DNA of 64,000 nt from Actinotalea sp. JY-7876 (lineage in GTDB: Bacteria > Actinomycetota > Actinomycetes > Actinomycetales > Cellulomonadaceae): assembly GCF_014042015.1 (NCBI RefSeq), contig NZ_CP059493.1, positions 1,116,001 to 1,180,000 on the forward strand. The letters are read 5' to 3'. The position numbers and the translations under genes are program-made. The notes beneath the pieces were generated by a model that saw only the letters and a list, made by a program, of their open reading frames with translations, ran no database searches and was not told the origin of the DNA. Positions 8,569-17,347 of this stretch are shown here, piece by piece. How positions within the stretch are numbered: the first letter of the stretch is position 1; every line of letters starts with the position of its first letter.

Positions 8569-9546
8569 GTGTCCCGTGTGACCATCGACACGATGACGAC
8601 GAGCGCCGCCCCGAGCACACCGTCCCCCACCGGCGGCGTCGAGCGCCTGCGGGCCGCCGCCGCCGGTGCCGTGCTGCGGCGGGTCGCCGGGCCGGACCCG
8701 GCGCAGGCGCGGGCGCGGGTCCACGCCGCGCCCGGGCCGCGGTGGTTCGACCCCGACAGTCCCATCGGGCGGGTCCACGGGGACGCGTCGATGTTCGTCG
8801 GCGGCATCCGCGCGCTGCTGCTGCAGTCGCTGCACCCGCGCGCCATGGCGGCCGTCGCGGCGCACTCGGGCTACCGCGGCGACCCCTGGGGCCGGCTTCA
8901 GCGCACGGCGACCTTCCTGGCCACGACGACCTTCGGCCCGGCCGAGGACGCCGCGCGGGCGGTCGCGATCGTGCGTGCCGTGCACGCCCGCGTCAGCGGC
9001 ACCACCTCGCAGGGGGAGCCCTACGAGGCGTCCGACCCGCACCTGGTCCGGTGGGTGCACCTGGCCGAGGTCGACAGCTTCCTGCTCGCCCACCAGCGCC
9101 TCGGGGCGCGACCCCTGAGCGACGAGGAGTGCGACGAGTACGTCGCGCAGGTGGCCGTCGTCGGGCACGCGCTCGGGGCGGCGCCGCTGCCGACGACGCT
9201 CGCCGGGCTCCACGAGGCGCTCGGCGCGTACCGGCCCGAGCTGCGGGGGACCACCGAGGCGCGCGAGGCCGCCGCCTTCCTGCTCCGCACGCCGCCGCTG
9301 CCGGCGCCGGCCCGCCCCGTGTACGGGCTGCTCGCCGCGGGCGGCGTCGCCCTCATGCCCGCGTGGACGCGGTCCGAGCTGGGCCTGCGCTACCGCCCGC
9401 GGGTCGACGCCGCGCTCGGCCGCCCGGGCGGCCGGGTCGCGACGCGCGCGATCCGCTGGGCACTGAGCAGCGTCCCGCCGGCACGGCTCGACCACCCCGA
9501 GGTCGTGCCGCCCGCGGGGCCGGACCGCGCCGGGGCGCTGCGGTGA
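8569..9546 (+). CDS. Oxygenase MpaB family protein (DUF2236)
   Basis: 325 residues. Contains the family motifs WFDPDSPIGRVHGDASMFVGG followed by RALLLQSLHPRAMAAVAAHSGY and a later WVHLAEVDSFLLAHQR. These are typical of the DUF2236/MpaB group, whose characterised relatives include latex-clearing protein and the MpaB oxygenase, thought to bind haem through conserved His. The substrate is unknown. The start may be GTG 8569 or ATG 8593; neither has a good ribosome site. Its GTGA end overlaps the next gene start, so the two are coupled. Confidence 0.8.
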   Translation: MSRVTIDTMTTSAAPSTPSPTGGVERLRAAAAGAVLRRVAGPDPAQARARVHAAPGPRWFDPDSPIGRVHGDASMFVGGIRALLLQSLHPRAMAAVAAHSGYRGDPWGRLQRTATFLATTTFGPAEDAARAVAIVRAVHARVSGTTSQGEPYEASDPHLVRWVHLAEVDSFLLAHQRLGARPLSDEECDEYVAQVAVVGHALGAAPLPTTLAGLHEALGAYRPELRGTTEAREAAAFLLRTPPLPAPARPVYGLLAAGGVALMPAWTRSELGLRYRPRVDAALGRPGGRVATRAIRWALSSVPPARLDHPEVVPPAGPDRAGALR

Positions 9547-10511
9547 CGCGATCCGGATCGGCGACGGCGTCGACCGCGACCGGGCGGCCCGGGGGAGTCG
9601 CGGCACGCGTCGCCGCGCGCCTGCTGCTGGCCCTGGTGCTGGGAGGGCTCGTCCCGGCGCTGGCGGCGACGTCGGCGCACGCGGGCCCCGGTGAGGACCT
9701 CCTCGCCATGGTCAACGCGGACCGGGCGGCCCACGGGCTGGCGCCACTGCGGCTCGACCCGGCCATGACCGGTGTCGCGGCCGCGTGGAGCGCGCAGCTG
9801 GGGCAGGCGCGGCAGCTGTCGCACAACCCTTCGTACTCGACCCAGATCCCCGCCGGGTGGACGGCCGCCGCGGAGAACGTCGCGACGAACCAACCGGCCG
9901 ACGTCGCCGGGCTGCACCGCCAGTGGATGGCCTCGGCCGGCCACCGCGAGAACATCCTGAACCCCGCCTTCACCGACGTCGGGATCGCGGTGACGGTGGT
10001 CGACGGGGCCGCGTGGGCGACGCAGGTGTTCGGTGCCTACGCGACGCCGCCGGCGGGCGCGCCTGCCGCCGCGGCCCCCGCGCCTGCCCCGGCTCCGGCC
10101 CCGGTGCCGGCCCCCGCGGCCGCCCCGGAGCCCGCCCCGGTCGCTCCGGCGGCTCCGGAGCCTGCCCTGCCGGGCGACGCCGCGGCCGAGGTGCCGGCGC
10201 CGTCCCCGACGGCGGTGCCGTCCGCCACGCCGTCCGCGACGCCGTCCGTCGCGCCGTCGGCCGGCGCCGAGCCGCGCCCGATGTCTGCGGTCGTCCGCCG
10301 GGAGGTCGACGTCGTCCAGCCGCTCCCGGCCTGGGCGCTGGCGATCGGTGCGCTCCTGCTCGCCGTGGCTGCGCTCACCGTCGTGCTCGCCGCGCGCCGC
10401 CGCCGCGGCACGCCCCGGCGCGGTCCCGGAGGCCGGCCGGTCCCGCCCGTCCCGAACGCGGAAGGGCGGTCGGGCGTGGACGGCCCGGGGTCTGTCGGAG
10501 GGGGGTCGTAG
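9543..10511 (+). CDS. CAP-domain surface protein with C-terminal membrane anchor
   Basis: 322 residues. Signal peptide (about 1-47, ending ATSAHA), then a CAP/SCP-PR1 domain (about 50-170): LLAMVNADRAAHGLAPL, LSHNP, AENVA, HRENILNPAFTDVGIAV. An Ala/Pro-rich linker of about 90 residues leads to a membrane helix (about 268-290) and a basic tail. It is therefore probably displayed outside the membrane through the cell wall. The GTG at 9543 overlaps the upstream TGA. Its TAG stop doubles as the start of the -10 hexamer of the next gene. Confidence 0.85.
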   Translation: MTRSGSATASTATGRPGGVAARVAARLLLALVLGGLVPALAATSAHAGPGEDLLAMVNADRAAHGLAPLRLDPAMTGVAAAWSAQLGQARQLSHNPSYSTQIPAGWTAAAENVATNQPADVAGLHRQWMASAGHRENILNPAFTDVGIAVTVVDGAAWATQVFGAYATPPAGAPAAAAPAPAPAPAPVPAPAAAPEPAPVAPAAPEPALPGDAAAEVPAPSPTAVPSATPSATPSVAPSAGAEPRPMSAVVRREVDVVQPLPAWALAIGALLLAVAALTVVLAARRRRGTPRRGPGGRPVPPVPNAEGRSGVDGPGSVGGGS

Positions 10512-10514
10512 ACT
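10509..10514 (+). promoter_or_regulatory. -10 hexamer TAGACT, leaderless promoter for DUF3039 gene
   Basis: TAGACT ends 7 nt before the ATG at 10522, so transcription should begin at or next to the start codon. The TAG of the hexamer is the stop codon of the CAP-domain gene. Confidence 0.6.
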
Positions 10515-10521
10515 CTCCCGC

Positions 10522-10866
10522 ATGAGCCAGCCGACCAGCCCCAGCGGTCCGGACGACCCCTTCGGTCAGCCGGGAGGCAACGGTCCGGGCTCGGCGACCG
10601 GCGTCCTGGAGCGTGAGGAGACCCGCCAGGAGGTCGAGCCGGGCGACCACGAGCGCTTCTCGCACTACGTGCGCAAGGAGAAGATCCTCGCCTCGGCGCT
10701 CTCCGGCAGCCCCGTCGTGGCGCTGTGCGGGAAGGTGTGGGTGCCCGGGCGCGACCCCAAGAAGTTCCCGGTCTGCCCCATCTGCAAGGAGATCTACGAC
10801 GGCCTGCGCGAGCCGCAGGACGGCGACAAGCCCGGCGACGGCGCCGGCCCGACCGGCGGACGGTGA
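10522..10866 (+). CDS. DUF3039 zinc-ribbon-like protein
   Basis: 114 residues. The conserved core HERFSHYVRKEKILASALSG is followed by VVALCGKVWVPGRDPKKFPVCPICKEIYDGL, with Cys spaced as C...CPIC for a metal site. This is the DUF3039 family, widespread in actinobacteria and of unknown function. No ribosome site precedes the ATG; a TAGACT hexamer 7 nt upstream indicates a leaderless message. The 3' end overlaps the helicase gene (GTGA), so both are made together, which suggests a shared role in nucleic-acid metabolism. Confidence 0.85.
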   Translation: MSQPTSPSGPDDPFGQPGGNGPGSATGVLEREETRQEVEPGDHERFSHYVRKEKILASALSGSPVVALCGKVWVPGRDPKKFPVCPICKEIYDGLREPQDGDKPGDGAGPTGGR

Positions 10867-12683
10867 ACGCCCCGCACCACGCGGCGCGTTCATCGGTGGA
10901 GGGGCCCTCCACCGGCGTGCCCGCGCCCGTCCACGCGCCCTCGGCCGCGGCCGCCTCGCACCTGCCGCCCGCCTTCCCGGGACGCGCGCCGTGGGGCACC
11001 GCCGGCAAGCTCCGCGCCTGGCAGCAGGCCGCGCTCGACGCGTACGAGCAGCGCCAGCCGCGCGACTTCCTCGCGGTCGCCACCCCGGGCGCCGGCAAGA
11101 CGACCTTCGCCCTGCGGGTCGCGACGGAGCTGCTCCAGCGCGGCATCGTGCGGCGGGTCACCGTGGTGGCGCCGACGGAGCACCTCAAGCGCCAGTGGGC
11201 CGATGCGGCCGCGCGCGTCGGCATCCGGCTCGACCCGAACTTCCGCAACAGCCAGGGTCGCCACGGTGCGGACTTCGACGGCGTCGCGCTGACGTACGCG
11301 GGCGTCGCGAGCAAGCCCGCCCTGCACGCCGCCCGGACCAAGGCGGCGCCCACCCTCGTGATCCTCGACGAGATCCACCACGGCGGTGACGCGCTGAGCT
11401 GGGGCGACGCCGTCCGGGAGGCGTTCGAGGGGGCGACGCGCCGGCTCGCGCTGACCGGCACGCCCTTCCGGTCGGACACCGCCCCGATCCCGTTCGTCAC
11501 CTACCTGCCCGGCGCCGACGGCATCCGGCGCTCGCTCGCCGACTACACGTACGGGTACGGCGACGCGCTGCGCGACGGCGTCGTGCGGCCCGTGATCTTC
11601 CTGTCCTACAGCGGCCAGATGCGCTGGCGCACCCGCGCGGGCGACGAGGTGAGCGCGCGCCTGGGCGAGGACCTCACCAAGGACATGACCGCGCAGGCGT
11701 GGCGCACGGCGCTCGACCCCGAGGGCGAGTGGATCCCCTCCGTCCTCGCGGCGGCGGACCGGCGCCTGTCCGAGGTCCGGCGCAGCGTGCCGGACGCCGG
11801 CGGGCTGGTGATCGCCACCGACCAGGCCGACGCCCGCGCCTATGCGGCACACCTGCGCCGCATCACCGGCGAGGCCGCGACGGTCGTGCTGTCGGACGAC
11901 GACGGCGCCTCGGACCGGATCGACACCTTCAGCGCGGGCACGTCGCGTTGGATGGTCGCGGTCCGCATGGTCTCCGAGGGCGTCGACGTCCCGCGCCTGG
12001 CGGTGGGCGTCTACGCGACGTCCACCGCGACGCCGCTCTTCTTCGCCCAGGCCGTCGGTCGCTTCGTGCGCGTGCGGCGCCGCGGCGAGACGGCGTCGGT
12101 CTTCCTCCCGAGCGTCCCGCAGCTCCTCGCGCTCGCGGCGACCCTCGAGCTCGAGCGCGACCACGCGCTGGACCGGCCCAAGGGCGACGACGCCGACCCC
12201 GAGGCCGACCTGCTGCTCCTGGCGGAGCGCGAGGACAGCTCACCCGACGCGGTGGGCGCCGACGGCGTCGCCGGGACGTTCCAGGCCCTCGACGCGCAGG
12301 CGACGTTCGACCGCGTCCTGTTCGACGGCGGCGAGTTCGGCACCGGCGCCGAGGTCGGCTCGGAGGAGGAGCTCGACTTCCTGGGCCTGCCCGGCCTCCT
12401 CGACGCCGACCAGGTGAGCACGCTGCTGCGTCAGCGCCAGGCGGACCAGGTCGCCGGGCGCAGCGAAGGTCGCCCGGCGGTGGACCACCGCCGCCTCACG
12501 GCGCTGCGCAAGGAGCTCAACAGCCTCGTCAGCGCGTGGGCCCGCCGCAGCGGTCAGCCGCACGGGTCCGTCCACACCGAGCTGCGCCGCCGCTGCGGCG
12601 GACCCGAGGTCGCCCTGGCGAGCACCGAGCAGCTCGAGGCGCGCATGGCGCTGGTGCGGGACTGGTTCGTCGGGCGGCGTTGA
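10863..12683 (+). CDS. DEAD/DEAH-box SF2 helicase
   Basis: 606 residues. Walker A ATPGAGKT at 73-80, DEIHH at 169-173, motif III LTGTPFRS at about 197-204, and the C-terminal helicase core with MVSEGVDVPRL and QAVGRFVRVRR (motif VI). This is an XPB/UvrB-like restriction-type SF2 helicase of the group found next to DUF3039 in actinobacteria. The C-terminal 170 residues are outside the core and unassigned. The GTG start overlaps the DUF3039 stop. Specific function unknown. Confidence 0.85.
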   Translation: MNAPHHAARSSVEGPSTGVPAPVHAPSAAAASHLPPAFPGRAPWGTAGKLRAWQQAALDAYEQRQPRDFLAVATPGAGKTTFALRVATELLQRGIVRRVTVVAPTEHLKRQWADAAARVGIRLDPNFRNSQGRHGADFDGVALTYAGVASKPALHAARTKAAPTLVILDEIHHGGDALSWGDAVREAFEGATRRLALTGTPFRSDTAPIPFVTYLPGADGIRRSLADYTYGYGDALRDGVVRPVIFLSYSGQMRWRTRAGDEVSARLGEDLTKDMTAQAWRTALDPEGEWIPSVLAAADRRLSEVRRSVPDAGGLVIATDQADARAYAAHLRRITGEAATVVLSDDDGASDRIDTFSAGTSRWMVAVRMVSEGVDVPRLAVGVYATSTATPLFFAQAVGRFVRVRRRGETASVFLPSVPQLLALAATLELERDHALDRPKGDDADPEADLLLLAEREDSSPDAVGADGVAGTFQALDAQATFDRVLFDGGEFGTGAEVGSEEELDFLGLPGLLDADQVSTLLRQRQADQVAGRSEGRPAVDHRRLTALRKELNSLVSAWARRSGQPHGSVHTELRRRCGGPEVALASTEQLEARMALVRDWFVGRR

Positions 12684-12946
12684 GGCGGCACCCGGCCCGG
12701 GCGGCGGCTGTGACGTGCGCTACCCGATCTGGGCCGCGGGCCGGCCCCGCGCGCCGCGAGCGGCGCATCGGTGCAGGTCAGCGCCTCCCGCCATGGTCAC
12801 CACGGTGGCGTGTACCAGAGGTGTGCGAGTTTCGCCCGACGTGATCGTTCCGGATGCGGGCCCCTGACCCACGTGTCAGGCTCCCTGTCAATACCCCCCG
12901 CCCGGTGACTTTCCGGGTGGTGACACCGGACCGAAAGGGGCCCATC
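12684..12946. other. Non-coding gap with an inverted repeat
   Basis: 263 bp between the helicase and a small membrane protein gene. It contains the inverted repeat CCTGAC-N6-GTCAGG at 12863-12880, about 67 bp before the GTG start, a plausible operator. A GC-rich stem at 12751-12766 has too short a loop to call a terminator. Confidence 0.3.
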
Positions 12947-13102
12947 GTGCCTACCTGGCTCATCATCCTCATCATCGGCGCCGTGCTGCTCGTGCTCGGC
13001 GTCGCCGTCGAGGCGGCCCAGTTCCTGATCTGGCTCGGCATCGCCGTGCTCGTGGTCAGCCTCATCCTCGGCCTCGTCGGCCGCGGCAAGGCTCGCGTGT
13101 AA
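12947..13102 (+). CDS. Small two-helix membrane protein
   Basis: 51 residues: VPTWLIILIIGAVLLVLGVA, then AAQFLIWLGIAVLVVSLILGLVGRG, i.e. two membrane helices and a basic end. It is preceded by GAAAGGGG at 12933-12940, which sets the GTG at 12947; the longer ORF starting at 12854 has a non-hydrophobic lead and no ribosome site. One of only two genes here ending in TAA. Proteins of this size and shape are common in actinobacteria and often stress-induced; function unknown. Confidence 0.7.
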   Translation: MPTWLIILIIGAVLLVLGVAVEAAQFLIWLGIAVLVVSLILGLVGRGKARV

Positions 13103-13123
13103 CCGCACCCCCCAACAGCGCAA

Positions 13124-13158
13124 CGCCCGGGTACCTCGCACCGCGAGGGACCCGGGCG
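13124..13158. terminator. Hairpin terminator between convergent genes
   Basis: Stem CGCCCGGGT (13124-13132) with ACCCGGGCG (13150-13158); the loop contains a further short complementary pair (CCTCGC/GCGAGG). It lies between the small membrane protein gene and pncB, which converge. Confidence 0.65.
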
Positions 13159-13219
13159 CGGTGCTGTCCGGGTGGTCCAGGCCGCCGTCGGCGCCGCGTG
13201 ACGCCGGCGGTCCGGCCGC

Positions 13220-14641
13220 TCAGTCCGGCAGGCGCAGCGTGGTCGTGGGCACGGCCGGGTCGCCGGCGGACAGCCGCCGCGCCCCGCGCGGCAGCTCGGC
13301 GCGCGAGGCGCGGTGCCGCTCCACGGCGTGCTCGACGCCCGCGCTGCCCGTCCACCTCGTGTCCACGGCCCCGGCCGCGACGAGCGGGACGTGGAGCGCG
13401 CGCAGGTCGCCGTCCGCCGGGATCCACTGCGTGACGGCGAGGTCGGGACCCGTCACCACGACCTCCTCGACGGCGCGGTTGTCCTCGCCCAGGCGCCGGG
13501 CCGCGGTCTTGCGCCCGCCGCTGCTCTCCTTGCGGGCCGACGCCTTGGCGACCGGCTCGAGCCGGCCGTCGCGTCCCTCGCGCGCGACGAGCTTGTAGAC
13601 CATGCCGCACGTGGGGGCCCCGGACCCGGTGACGACGGAGGTCCCGACGCCGTAGGAGTCGACCGGTGCCACGGCCAGCGCGGCGATCGCCTGCTCGTCG
13701 AGGTCGGAGCTGACCACGATCTTGGTCTCGGTGGCGCCGAGCTCGTCGAGCAGCGCGCGCACCTCGTGCGCGAGGAAGGTCAGGTCGCCCGAGTCGAGCC
13801 GGACGGCGCCGAGGCCGGGCCCCGCGACCTCGACCGCGTGACGCACCCCCTGCACGACGTCGTAGGTGTCGACGAGCAGGGTCGTGTCGGGGCCCATCGC
13901 CGCGACCTGGGACGCGAACGCGGACCGCTCGTCGTCGTGCAGGAGCGTGAAGGAGTGCGCGGCCGTGCCGATGGTCGCGAGTCCGTAGCGGCGTCCCGCC
14001 TCGAGGTTGGACGTGGCGGTGAAGCCGGCCACGACGGCGGCCCGCGCGGCCGCGACCGCCGCGTCCTCCTGGGCGCGCCGCGAGCCCATCTCCAGGCAGG
14101 GGCGGTCGACGGCGGCGCTGGTCATGCGCGACGCCGCGGACGCCACGGCCGAGTCGTAGTTGAGGACGGACAGGATCAGCGTCTCGAGGAGCACCGCCTC
14201 GGCGAACGTCCCCTCCACGGCCATGACCGGCGAGCCGGGGAAGAAGCACTCGCCCTCGGCGTAGCCCGTGATGGTCCCGGTGAACCGGTAGTCGGCGAGG
14301 TAGTCGAGGGTCGCGCGGTCGACGACGGACTGGCGCGAGAGCCACGAGAGCTCCTCGTCGCCGAAGCGGAACGACGGGAGGTGCTCGAGGACGCGCCCGG
14401 TCCCGGCGAGCACGCCGTAGCGGCGACCGGGTGGCAGGCGCCGGGTGAACACCTCGAAGACGCAGTGCCGGTCCGCCGTGCCGTCGCGCAGGGCCGCCTG
14501 CACCATCGTGAGCTCGTACCGGTCGGTGAGCAGCGCGGACGAGGTGCTGACCACACGTTCCGGGTCCCGGATGCCGGCGAGCCCGGCGAGCCCGGCGAGG
14601 CCGGCGGGGGCGGCGGTGGCCGAGGGCGGCTCTGCACTCAT
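13220..14641 (-). CDS. pncB: Nicotinate phosphoribosyltransferase
   Basis: 473 residues. Catalyses nicotinate + PRPP (+ATP) to nicotinate mononucleotide in NAD salvage. Family segments: ALLTDRYELTMVQAAL, FEVFTRRLPPGRRYGV, TSNLEAGRRYGLATIGTAAHSF, LVDTYDVVQGVRHAV, VRLDSGDLTFLAHEVRALLDE, and GVGTSVVTGSGAPTCGMVYKLV near the C-terminus. The N-terminus has a GLAGLAGLAG run from a short DNA repeat. The ATG at 14641 has no ribosome site but is 6 nt downstream of TACGGT, a leaderless arrangement. Divergent from clpS, a known actinobacterial gene neighbourhood. Confidence 0.93.
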   Translation of the reverse strand: MSAEPPSATAAPAGLAGLAGLAGIRDPERVVSTSSALLTDRYELTMVQAALRDGTADRHCVFEVFTRRLPPGRRYGVLAGTGRVLEHLPSFRFGDEELSWLSRQSVVDRATLDYLADYRFTGTITGYAEGECFFPGSPVMAVEGTFAEAVLLETLILSVLNYDSAVASAASRMTSAAVDRPCLEMGSRRAQEDAAVAAARAAVVAGFTATSNLEAGRRYGLATIGTAAHSFTLLHDDERSAFASQVAAMGPDTTLLVDTYDVVQGVRHAVEVAGPGLGAVRLDSGDLTFLAHEVRALLDELGATETKIVVSSDLDEQAIAALAVAPVDSYGVGTSVVTGSGAPTCGMVYKLVAREGRDGRLEPVAKASARKESSGGRKTAARRLGEDNRAVEEVVVTGPDLAVTQWIPADGDLRALHVPLVAAGAVDTRWTGSAGVEHAVERHRASRAELPRGARRLSAGDPAVPTTTLRLPD

Positions 14642-14647
14642 GGGAGA

Positions 14648-14653
14648 ACCGTA
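14648..14653 (-). promoter_or_regulatory. -10 hexamer TACGGT, leaderless promoter for pncB
   Basis: On the minus strand TACGGT ends 6 nt before the pncB ATG. It fits the TANNNT leaderless pattern seen across the window. Confidence 0.5.
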
Positions 14654-14711
14654 GAGCGACGCCGAGGGCCCTGCGCGCCATCGCCGTCCATCAGGCGACG
14701 TCGGACGTCCG

Positions 14712-14717
14712 TAGAGT
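14712..14717 (+). promoter_or_regulatory. -10 hexamer TAGAGT, leaderless promoter for clpS
   Basis: TAGAGT ends 6 nt before the clpS GTG at 14724, within an 82-bp divergent gap with pncB. Confidence 0.55.
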
Positions 14718-14723
14718 GAGACC

Positions 14724-15041
14724 GTGACGCAACACAGCACGTCGATGGGAGGGACGGCGACCCTCCCGCTCGAGGACCTCCGCGCCGAGGAGAGCGTCGG
14801 CACCCCGGACCAGTGGGTGACCGTGGTGTGGAACGATCCCGTGAACCTCATGAGCTACGTGACCTACGTGTTCCGCACGTACTTCCGGATGCCGGCCGGG
14901 CGCGCCGAGCGACTCATGCGGCAGGTGCACGAGCAGGGACGCGCGACGGTCTCGACGGGCACGCGCGAGGAGATGGAGCGGGACACGCAGGCGATGCACG
15001 GCTACGGCCTGTGGGCGACCGTCCAGGCGGCCGGGCGGTGA
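14724..15041 (+). CDS. clpS: ATP-dependent Clp protease adaptor ClpS
   Basis: 105 residues, normal for ClpS. It delivers N-degron substrates to ClpC/ClpA-type unfoldases. Conserved positions: VVWNDPVNLMSYVTYVFRTYF (the substrate pocket, with D/N-P) and RAERLMRQVHEQGRATVSTGTREEME. GTG start with a leaderless-type -10 six bases upstream. The end overlaps the DUF2017 gene by 4 bp (GTGA). Confidence 0.93.
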   Translation: MTQHSTSMGGTATLPLEDLRAEESVGTPDQWVTVVWNDPVNLMSYVTYVFRTYFRMPAGRAERLMRQVHEQGRATVSTGTREEMERDTQAMHGYGLWATVQAAGR

Positions 15042-15661
15042 CGCGCCACCGCGCGCCCTGGACCTTCCACCGCGACGAGGGCGGGTGGGTCGTCGCCGTC
15101 GCGCCCACCGAGCGGGCCGTGCTGCTGGACGTGGTCGACGAGGTCGTCGAGCTGCTCGGGGGCGCCGCGACCCACGAGCAGCACGCCGCGCGCGCGGCGC
15201 TGCACCCGCTGGACGCGGTGACCCTCGAGCCGCTGCCCGTGCCGGCGCCGGTCGACCCCGCGTTGCGCCGGCTGCTGCCGGACGCGTCGCCCGACGCCGA
15301 GGTCGCCGCGGAGTTCCGGCGCCTGAGCGAGGCCGACGTGCGGGCCACGAAGCTGGCGAACCTGGCCCGTCTGCGCGCGGCGCTCGTCGGTGCCCGCGGG
15401 GAGGCGGTCGTGGTGCCGAGCGAGGCCGCGCACGTCGCGGCCGCGCTCACGGACCTGCGGCTGGTGATCTCCGAGCGCCTCGGTGTGCGCACCGACGAGG
15501 ACGCCGAGGAGGTGTACCGGGTGGCGGTCGCGCCCACGCGCCACGACCCGGAGCCGCGGCGCCTGCTCGCCGCCGTCTACGCGGTGCTGACCCAGCTCCA
15601 GGAGTCGCTCGTGGGCCTCATGCTCGACGACCTGCCCGGAGATGTCCGACCGCCCGACTAG
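15038..15661 (+). CDS. DUF2017 family protein
   Basis: 207 residues, coupled to clpS by GTGA overlap. The all-helical sequence with [20 protein letters not shown] and [21 protein letters not shown] is typical of DUF2017, which almost always follows clpS in actinobacteria; its function is unknown, but a link to ClpS-mediated proteolysis is suggested by the linkage. Its TAG stop at 15659-15661 is part of the -10 hexamer for murI. Confidence 0.85.
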   Translation: MTRHRAPWTFHRDEGGWVVAVAPTERAVLLDVVDEVVELLGGAATHEQHAARAALHPLDAVTLEPLPVPAPVDPALRRLLPDASPDAEVAAEFRRLSEADVRATKLANLARLRAALVGARGEAVVVPSEAAHVAAALTDLRLVISERLGVRTDEDAEEVYRVAVAPTRHDPEPRRLLAAVYAVLTQLQESLVGLMLDDLPGDVRPPD

Positions 15662-15664
15662 GCT
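15659..15664 (+). promoter_or_regulatory. -10 hexamer TAGGCT, leaderless promoter for murI
   Basis: TAGGCT ends 7 nt before the murI GTG at 15672. Its first three bases are the DUF2017 stop codon. Confidence 0.6.
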
Positions 15665-15671
15665 CTGCCTC

Positions 15672-16490
15672 GTGAGCGACGCCCCCATCGGCATCTTCGA
15701 CTCCGGCGTCGGCGGGCTGACCGTCGCACGCGCGGTCCTGGACCAGCTCCCGCACGAGTCGGTCCTGTACATCGGCGACACGGCGAACGGCCCGTACGGT
15801 CCCAAGCCGCTGGCGGCGGTCCGCGCGCACGCCCTGGAGGTGATGGACGACCTCGTCGACGCGGGCGTGAAGATGCTGGTCATCGCGTGCAACAGCGCGT
15901 CGGCGGCGGTGCTGCGCGACGCGCGCGAGCGGTACACGCAGCGCCGCGGGCTCCCGGTGGTCGAGGTCATCCTGCCCGCCGCCCGGCGGGCCGCGGCCGC
16001 CACGCGCACGGGCCGGGTCGGTGTCATCGGCACGCGCGCCACCGTCGAGTCGCGCGCCTACGACGACGCCTTCGCGGTCGCCGCAGGGCTGCACCTCACC
16101 TCGCAGGCGTGCCCGGAGTTCGTCGAGCTCGTGGAGGCCGGCCGCACGTCGGGGCCCGAGGTGCTGGACGTGGCACGCCGCTCGCTCGCGCCCGTCGTGG
16201 ACGCGGGCGTGGACACGCTCGTCCTCGGGTGCACGCACTACCCGCTGCTGACCGGCGTCATCTCCTACGTCATGGGCGACGAGGTCACGCTCGTCTCCAG
16301 CGCCGAGGAGACGGCCAAGGACGTCTACCGCACGCTCGTCGCCCACGGCCTCGAGCGGGACCCCGCCCTCGGGCCACCCGAGCACCGCTTCGTGGCCACA
16401 GGCGACGCCCGCTCGTTCGCCACCCTGGCCCGCCGCTTCCTGGGCCCCGAGGTCGCCGCGGTGGAGACCGCCGCGAGCCTTCGCGTCTGA
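15672..16490 (+). CDS. murI: Glutamate racemase
   Basis: 272 residues. Interconverts L- and D-glutamate for peptidoglycan. Motifs: [28 protein letters not shown], catalytic Cys73 in ACNSAS, catalytic Cys187 in GCTHYPLL. The GTG at 15672 is chosen over an ATG at 15642, which lies inside DUF2017, because the leaderless -10 sits 7 nt before it. Followed after 7 bp by the MBL-fold gene, the same order as murI-Rv1339 in Mycobacterium tuberculosis. Confidence 0.95.
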   Translation: MSDAPIGIFDSGVGGLTVARAVLDQLPHESVLYIGDTANGPYGPKPLAAVRAHALEVMDDLVDAGVKMLVIACNSASAAVLRDARERYTQRRGLPVVEVILPAARRAAAATRTGRVGVIGTRATVESRAYDDAFAVAAGLHLTSQACPEFVELVEAGRTSGPEVLDVARRSLAPVVDAGVDTLVLGCTHYPLLTGVISYVMGDEVTLVSSAEETAKDVYRTLVAHGLERDPALGPPEHRFVATGDARSFATLARRFLGPEVAAVETAASLRV

Positions 16491-16497
16491 GCGCGCG

Positions 16498-17313
16498 ATG
16501 AGGCTCACGGTCGTCGGCTGCTCCGGCTCCTTCCCCGGCCCCGACGCGGCGGCGTCGTGCTACCTCGTGCAGGCCGACGACGTCGCGGGGCGCACGTGGT
16601 CCGTGCTCCTCGACCTGGGCAGCGGCGCGCTGGGACCGCTCCAGCGCCACCTGGACCCGTCGGACCTCGACGCCGTCGCCCTCTCGCACCTGCACCCCGA
16701 CCACATGGCCGACCTGTGCGGCCTGTACGTCTACCGCAAGTACCACCCCGACCGGCACCACCCCGTCAGCGGCGTGCGGCCGGAACCCAGCCGGCTCGCC
16801 GTCCACGGGCCGGTCGGCACGGAGCGCCGGCTCGAGCAGGCGTACGGCACCGAGCCGGGGGAGAGCCTGCAGGACCAGCTGGACGTGCGCGAGTGGGTCC
16901 CCGGCACCCCGGTCGACGTCGGCCCCCTGCGGCTCACGCCGGTCGCCGTCCGCCACCCGGTGCCCGCCTTCGGCGTGCGCGTGAGCGGCCCGGCGGAGGA
17001 CGACCCCGCGCGCACGGTGGTGCTGGCCTACACGGGGGACACGGACGCCTGCGAGGGCGTCGTCGCCCTCGCCGCCGACGCGGACGTGCTGCTCTCCGAG
17101 GCGGCGTTCGTCGAGGGCCGGGACGACGCCGTCACCGGGATCCACCTCACGGGACGCCGGGCCGGGCAGGTCGCGACCGACGCCCGCGCGCGGCGCCTGC
17201 TCCTGACGCACCTGCCGTCCTGGAACGAGAAGGACGTCGCGCTCGCCGAGGCCCGCGGCACCTACGCGGGCCCCGTCGAGGCGGTCCACGCGGGCCTGGT
17301 CGTGCGGCTGTGA
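16498..17313 (+). CDS. MBL-fold hydrolase, Rv1339-like phosphodiesterase
   Basis: 271 residues with a metallo-beta-lactamase fold: HLHPDH metal site at about residues 63-68 ([15 protein letters not shown]), later YTGDTD and LTHLPSW. The order murI - this gene - rph - rdgB equals that around Rv1339, which has been reported to be an atypical cyclic-nucleotide phosphodiesterase; that activity is inferred here from homology and synteny. ATG at 16498, 7 bp after murI. Confidence 0.8.
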   Translation: MRLTVVGCSGSFPGPDAAASCYLVQADDVAGRTWSVLLDLGSGALGPLQRHLDPSDLDAVALSHLHPDHMADLCGLYVYRKYHPDRHHPVSGVRPEPSRLAVHGPVGTERRLEQAYGTEPGESLQDQLDVREWVPGTPVDVGPLRLTPVAVRHPVPAFGVRVSGPAEDDPARTVVLAYTGDTDACEGVVALAADADVLLSEAAFVEGRDDAVTGIHLTGRRAGQVATDARARRLLLTHLPSWNEKDVALAEARGTYAGPVEAVHAGLVVRL

Positions 17314-17334
17314 GGTCGGGCCACCGATGTCGCC

Positions 17335-17340
17335 TAGGGT
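17335..17340 (+). promoter_or_regulatory. -10 hexamer TAGGGT, leaderless promoter for rph
   Basis: TAGGGT ends 7 nt before the ATG at 17348 and decides this start over an in-frame ATG at 17327. Confidence 0.5.
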
Positions 17341-17347
17341 CGTGAGC

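Noticed and set aside
7140-9542. Long plus-strand frame running into the CAP-domain gene
   Set aside because: It is antisense to the DUF4349 gene and a second frame of MpaB; the CAP gene has its own GTG overlapping the MpaB stop and a signal peptide.
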